This document shows positions 20,446 to 23,685 of a stretch of 23,685 bases of DNA, in pieces (position 1 is the stretch's first letter; the number at the start of each line of letters is the position of its first letter). The DNA lies in the IMG/VR virus record IMGVR_UViG_3300006810_000391, positions 1 through 23,685 of that record, one strand, 5' to 3'. Below the pieces are notes generated by a model that saw nothing but the letters and a program-made list of their open reading frames with translations, was not told where the DNA came from and ran no database searches. The position numbers were made by a program, and so were the translations under genes. This stretch comes from a virus.

Positions 20446-21306
20446 ATGATGGTCGATTCAGTGATAAACGAGTACGCGAGTCAAGCAAGCAGATCTAATG
20501 AGGCTAGCGAACTGATTAAATTCGGGTTTCGTAGTTTTAGCCCAGTCCTTCCAGACATGACTGAGGAGGAAATAGCGACAGCAAGCGAGACTTACGAAGG
20601 CGCGTATAAACAAAGCAAAGATGATGCGAGGGCATGTTATATGGCTGGGGCTTATTTAGCGACGAGGAAAGTTGTTGATGTGGACCGCGAATTGTTCAAG
20701 GACATCTATCAACAAACATCATATTTTTCACGTGAAGATCTTAAAACCTACGATCTCCAAATAAACATCCCCATTGCAATAAATGTCAAAATGGAGTCGG
20801 AAGATCCGTGCTGGGTCCAGCAGGGAGTTGTTGAAAAAGATGATAAGGTGTTCCTGCATGGGGTTTGCTTTGTTTATGATCAAGAATATATAAGATTAGT
20901 CTCATGGGTTAAGACCAAGAAAGACTACAGGGGGGTATATACTGCCGAGGTTAGTAAGAATTTTGATTTCACCAACAATTGCGAGCCACTGCGAATAATT
21001 AAAGCTACAATCATGTGCCTACTCACATCGAATCTTGATATGGAAAAGAAGCAGATCCATGAAAGATCAAGAAAAATGAGTCCTATAAGAAAGCGCCTAA
21101 GGGAATCCCCTGGGCTTTCGGTCACAAGGATCACATCCAAGGACTACAAAACCAGAGAAAGGGAAGGTGGAGGAACGGTTGATTTCCGAAAGGCTCATTA
21201 CCGAATTGGCCATTTCCATACCTTCAGAACAGGGAAGGGAAGGAAAGAAAAAATCATCAAATGGGTAGCTCCTACCTATGTGAGAGCAACAAAGTTAGAT
21301 GAGTGA
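20446..21306 (+). CDS. Protein with AcrVA2-like C-terminal motif
   Basis: 286 aa. N-terminal helices (about 1-95) are followed by a central mixed domain with LQINIPIAINVKM and VFLHGVCFVYDQEYIRLVSWV (about 104-155). The C-terminus (251-280) reads HYRIGHFHTFRTGKGRKEK.. with KWVAPTYV, matching the HxRxGHxR...G.GR...WVxPxxV motif of AcrVA2-related phage proteins. AcrVA2 itself blocks Cas12a production, but many homologues have no tested activity, and the resemblance here rests mainly on the tail. Function: possible anti-defence or RNA/nascent-chain binding; unproven. It overlaps the next gene by 8 bases. Confidence 0.65.
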   Translation: MMVDSVINEYASQASRSNEASELIKFGFRSFSPVLPDMTEEEIATASETYEGAYKQSKDDARACYMAGAYLATRKVVDVDRELFKDIYQQTSYFSREDLKTYDLQINIPIAINVKMESEDPCWVQQGVVEKDDKVFLHGVCFVYDQEYIRLVSWVKTKKDYRGVYTAEVSKNFDFTNNCEPLRIIKATIMCLLTSNLDMEKKQIHERSRKMSPIRKRLRESPGLSVTRITSKDYKTREREGGGTVDFRKAHYRIGHFHTFRTGKGRKEKIIKWVAPTYVRATKLDE

Positions 21307-21583
21307 AGAAAAGGAAGAGTCAGCGCAATTGGTTTTTTGGGACGACGACGGCACAATGATTTCGCTATCGCAACGCTGCGACTGCGATGATTGTGGTGAG
21401 GAAATCCCCAATTCCGGCCACTACTGCCCTGCGTATACTATCATTAACCGGTTGTTAGAGCTCAACCCGATCCTTGCTCAATACGTGGAGGAAAAGAAGG
21501 TTTCGCGAGGCGAGGTTTTCAATGCCTACATCCGCAGTCAAGAAGCGGCAGTGATCGGGCAACTGAGAGGAAAAGATGAATAA
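21299..21583 (+). CDS. Small zinc-binding protein, 94 aa
   Basis: Starts in an overlap with the previous gene (GATGAGTGA). Cys-rich segment CDCDDCGEEIPNSGHYCPA (residues 27-45) could bind one zinc ion; the remainder is helical (IINRLLELNPILAQYVEEKKVSRGEVFNAYIRSQ). No family recognised. It overlaps the next gene by 8 bases, so three genes (20446-21968) form a coupled operon. Confidence 0.65.
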   Translation: MSEEKEESAQLVFWDDDGTMISLSQRCDCDDCGEEIPNSGHYCPAYTIINRLLELNPILAQYVEEKKVSRGEVFNAYIRSQEAAVIGQLRGKDE

Positions 21584-21968
21584 AGAAGATTTGTTAAGTG
21601 AGATAACTGTAGGGCAATTGTTGCGCGAAATCGTCCACAGGTGTCATAAAGAGGCAAGAGAAGGCAATCAGGATCGCGCCAAGGAGTTGGCAGAGATTGG
21701 CGAGAATATTTCCAAGGCTCTTAATATGTGCGATCTGAAACCCCCTCCGAAATCCCTATCCGAACTGATCAGCGTTCGCTCCAACGTGACGATCGGGGAA
21801 TCAGGTGGTCGCCCCTGGTTCCGATATGACTATGCTTACGAGCTAGACCCAAAAGAAGCGTGGTCGGAAATGTGTGATGTCCAGGACGATTTAAGAGAAC
21901 TGGGCTGGGAAATTATTGATCCGTGTATTGAACACGATGTTTTATCCGGTGAATTGCAGAGAGTTTAA
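21576..21968 (+). CDS. Hypothetical protein, 130 aa
   Basis: N-terminal helices (LLSEITVGQLLREIVHRCHKEAREG, AKELAEIGENISKAL), a Pro-rich linker (LKPPPKSLSEL), then a C-terminal mixed region with RPWFRYDYAYELDPKEAWSEMCDVQDDLRELGWEI. No family recognised. The recombinase ATG lies one base after its stop. Confidence 0.65.
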   Translation: MNKEDLLSEITVGQLLREIVHRCHKEAREGNQDRAKELAEIGENISKALNMCDLKPPPKSLSELISVRSNVTIGESGGRPWFRYDYAYELDPKEAWSEMCDVQDDLRELGWEIIDPCIEHDVLSGELQRV

Positions 21969-21969
21969 A

Positions 21970-23037
21970 ATGCCTGAAGAATTCGAAATCCTGGACCCCG
22001 AACCTGGCGACATCGCAGAGCGGAAGCAGTATGCAGTCGGCACCCCGATCGACCACCCGCACCAGCCGAAACCGGATATGTCCGGAGCTCGGGACGACGA
22101 TCACCTAATCGAAATGTTTATCCGCTCCCGTCCATCGGAGAACACGCAGGAGACTTACGCGCTCAATATCCGCAAGTTCCGAGATTTTATCGGCTGGGAA
22201 AAACCATTACGAACCGTCACCCTGGCAGACATGACTGAATACGTCGATCAGGTCAAAGCGGAAACGTTACCCAACGGACAGACGCTCAAACCCGCATCGA
22301 TCCGCACTCGCATTGATCCGATTAAATCCCTGATGTCATACGCGCAAAGACTGGGTTATCTACAGTATAACGTCGGAGTTGAAATCGAACTGCAGCGGCC
22401 CGATAGAATCATCGAAGACAAGGTTCTGAGTGAACCGGAGGTGGAGCGATGGCTGGACGTGCTCGAAGAACGCAAGGACAAAGGCACGGCAGGAACAGCC
22501 GATCAGATCCGATGGTTGGCGTTCTACACGCTCTACTCAGTTGGTGCCAGGGTAACGGAATTCATATCACTCCAGGCGCAGGACTTCCGCAGAGACGGTG
22601 CCACAGGGCAGCATTATTTCATTTTTCGATCAGAGAACACCAAGGGCAAGAAGACACGCAGAGTGGAGATCCCGTACAGGATCGCTGTCAGGATCGAAAA
22701 GCACATCCAGGACAAAGGCCGCGACGATGAGACTGAACCGATCTTCTCGCACAAGGTACATGGGCAATGGGTGGGCTACTCCCGGCACTGGGTAAATGAT
22801 TTTCTGAACAAACTTTGCAAGGCACACCAGTTGCCGAAATGCACACCGCACATGTTGCGTCACTCGGTCGCCACGCACGCCTATCAGAAAGGCATGACGC
22901 TGGAGGAGATCAGTTACAAACTAGGGCATAGCGGTTTGGATATAACGAACCAGACCTACAACCACACCAATATGAGCGGGGCTTTTGAAACCAACGTATT
23001 GAGCGAAAAAGATGAGCAAAAGAACACAGAAACCTAG
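21970..23037 (+). CDS. Tyrosine recombinase / phage integrase
   Basis: 355 aa from ATG 21970; a longer frame enters the previous gene. The N-terminal SAM-like core-binding domain spans about 44-130 (TQETYALNIRKFRDFIGW). The catalytic domain has R194 (GARVTEF), Lys in NTKGKKTRRVEIP (225-228), HMLRH (H295, R298), LGHSG (H320) and nucleophile Y330 (ITNQTYNH). All active-site residues are present. The H-to-Y spacing of ten residues is normal for one integrase subgroup. It resembles XerC/D and temperate-phage integrases; it could integrate the element or resolve genome multimers. No attP-like repeat was identified beside it. The end overlaps the next gene by 26 bases. Confidence 0.92.
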   Translation: MPEEFEILDPEPGDIAERKQYAVGTPIDHPHQPKPDMSGARDDDHLIEMFIRSRPSENTQETYALNIRKFRDFIGWEKPLRTVTLADMTEYVDQVKAETLPNGQTLKPASIRTRIDPIKSLMSYAQRLGYLQYNVGVEIELQRPDRIIEDKVLSEPEVERWLDVLEERKDKGTAGTADQIRWLAFYTLYSVGARVTEFISLQAQDFRRDGATGQHYFIFRSENTKGKKTRRVEIPYRIAVRIEKHIQDKGRDDETEPIFSHKVHGQWVGYSRHWVNDFLNKLCKAHQLPKCTPHMLRHSVATHAYQKGMTLEEISYKLGHSGLDITNQTYNHTNMSGAFETNVLSEKDEQKNTET

Positions 23038-23305
23038 GCAACGCAGAGCACACGAAAAGGTCGCCAAACTACCCCGAAAATGCGGCAAGCACGCTTACAA
23101 AAGGCGCAAACTCGCACTGACCGCTAAAGCGCAATCAGAGAAGAAATCCGGAACCCCGCTGATTGTCTACAAATGCGAATTCTGCGGCTATTTCCACATG
23201 GCACGGGAACGGGGACACAGGAGCGCACCCCCCAAGACCCAGTTGTCAATATTCACCAGCCTGGTCCGCAACGCAGTCCGGGTTGCTGAAGAGGGCCGAA
23301 AATGA
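23012..23305 (+). CDS. Small zinc-ribbon protein (YKCEFCGYFH)
   Basis: 97 aa. A very basic N-terminus (SKRTQKPRQRRAHEKVAKLPRKCGKHAYKRRKLAL) leads to a zinc knuckle CGKHAY ... YKCEFCGYFHMA. This belongs to a common small phage/bacterial type (CGKxxYxS...YxCxxCxxWH). Four Cys/His residues can hold one metal. Likely nucleic-acid binding. It starts inside the recombinase gene (AAAAAGATGAGC) and ends in an ATGA overlap with a 40-aa frame. Confidence 0.75.
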   Translation: MSKRTQKPRQRRAHEKVAKLPRKCGKHAYKRRKLALTAKAQSEKKSGTPLIVYKCEFCGYFHMARERGHRSAPPKTQLSIFTSLVRNAVRVAEEGRK

Positions 23306-23424
23306 GCAAATTAACATTTGAAAACAATCAATTTTTCCATACAATGCCCTGTTGGGGCGGCGTTCCAAAAAGACTGCCGCCAAGATCACGAAACCCGGGG
23401 CAGAGTGTTTTTTACCTTGGTTAA
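23302..23424 (+). CDS. Short 40-aa coupled frame
   Basis: ATG 23302-23304 overlaps the previous stop in ATGA; stop TAA 23422-23424. The predicted peptide begins MSKLTFENNQFFHTMPCWGG and then has basic KRLPPRSRNPGQ and ends VFYLG. The MSK start and exact overlap match the local gene style, but it is short, and the same stretch holds GC-rich imperfect inverted repeats, so a structured leader for the following gene is the alternative. Confidence 0.45.
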   Translation: MSKLTFENNQFFHTMPCWGGVPKRLPPRSRNPGQSVFYLG

Positions 23425-23464
23425 TCCTGCCTCGGGCTTCCGTGCAAGATGAGATGAGATTAAG

Positions 23465-23683
23465 ATGAGTGCAGGCAAAGGAGATAAACCACGACCCGTC
23501 AACGGCGATCAATTTCGCGCCAACTACGACCGGATTTTTCGGAATAAAGGACTGTCAAATCAGTCGCGAGCGGAAGAGAGCAAATCGAGCAACCCGCATT
23601 TCAAACCTTTTTCCGAAGTGATCGAGATGCTGGAAGGAGATGGATCGACTGAAGAAATCAAAAAGGCGATTGGGGTGAAGTGA
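23465..23683 (+). CDS. Small conserved KGDKPRPV protein
   Basis: 72 aa. The N-terminus (SAGKGDKPRPVN) followed by YDRIF matches a very common short phage/bacterial protein family of unknown function (KGDxxRPV...Y..NYD.IF). The C-terminal part is acidic and helical (FSEVIEMLEGDGSTEEIKKAIG). The inverted copy of the TTGACAGTCC element lies inside it at 23546-23564. Its stop shares a base with an ATG (23683-23685), where another gene begins at the window edge. Confidence 0.75.
   Translation: MSAGKGDKPRPVNGDQFRANYDRIFRNKGLSNQSRAEESKSSNPHFKPFSEVIEMLEGDGSTEEIKKAIGVK
23546..23564 (-). repeat. TTGACAGTCC dispersed element, copy G (inverted)
   Basis: On the - strand ACTGATTTGACAGTCCTTT, identical over 19 bases to the copies at 9331 and 12854. 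With its right neighbour the + strand reads GACTG-TCAAAT-CAGTC, a 5-bp dyad. It lies within coding sequence (NKGLSNQS), again independent of frame. Confidence 0.85.
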
Positions 23684-23685
23684 TG

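Noticed and set aside
21900-22000. Possible attachment site next to the tyrosine recombinase
   Set aside because: No tRNA fragment or pair of direct repeats was found beside the gene; it cannot be assigned without the host junction.
1-23685. CRISPR array, iterons or rRNA
   Set aside because: No regularly spaced repeats or conserved rRNA blocks were seen; the repeated elements found are dispersed, not arrayed.

Overview
The window looks like part of a tailed double-stranded DNA phage or prophage genome of moderate GC content. The support is a DnaB-type helicase, an ERF annealing protein paired with a YqaJ-type exonuclease, a large terminase subunit, a tyrosine recombinase, and many short, tightly packed or overlapping hypothetical genes. 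Almost everything is on the + strand, with many ATGA/TGATG overlaps. No tRNA, rRNA, CRISPR array or host housekeeping gene was found. The host cannot be named from sequence alone. Several genes use A/G-rich leaders ending in AGATGAGT rather than a strong Shine-Dalgarno site, which hints at a host tolerant of weak SD sites.

Layout. Positions 1-1685: the 3' end of an unknown gene and the replicative helicase. 1724-4457: small unknown proteins, a winged-helix-like protein and a CxxCxGxG/XRE-like fusion. 4500-7871: the recombination pair (ERF and YqaJ), a coupled 57-aa membrane peptide and further small genes, ending at a strong bidirectional hairpin. 7986-9209 (- strand): an isolated tail/virion-like protein. 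9210-9463: a regulatory intergenic region with a promoter covered by two dyads. 9464-10852: a four-helix membrane coiled-coil protein with a C-terminal HTH. 11072-11845: a regulator with three HTH-like repeats and a MarR-like domain. 11997-14692: packaging genes (MerR-like candidate small terminase, an unknown protein, TerL). 14713-15563: a TonB-like proline-rich membrane protein and a reverse-strand gene. 15604-20336: an accessory block with two different PP-loop (PAPS-reductase-like) enzymes, zinc-ribbon proteins, a self-contained reverse-strand moron-like unit, a ribbon-helix-helix protein and a NUMOD3-type DNA-binding protein. 20446-21968: a protein with an AcrVA2-like C-terminal motif and two small genes. 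21970-23685: tyrosine recombinase and small conserved phage proteins; another gene begins at the right edge.

The most interesting signals are regulatory. First, a 19-22 bp element containing TTGACAGTCC occurs at 4537, 9331, 12854 and, inverted, 23546, with partial copies elsewhere, irrespective of coding context; it resembles a dispersed repressor-site ('stoperator') system. Second, an unrelated dyad element (CAACAYAAGT ... TTTTGTTAA) occurs exactly four times, each upstream of a transcription unit of the 16.2-20.4 kb block, suggesting a shared regulator for the accessory genes. Third, there are several regulator genes with uncommon domain combinations. Together these suggest a layered control circuit around replication, packaging and accessory modules. 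Apart from the 7986-9209 gene no portal, capsid or tail gene is visible, so the structural module must lie outside the window or is absent.
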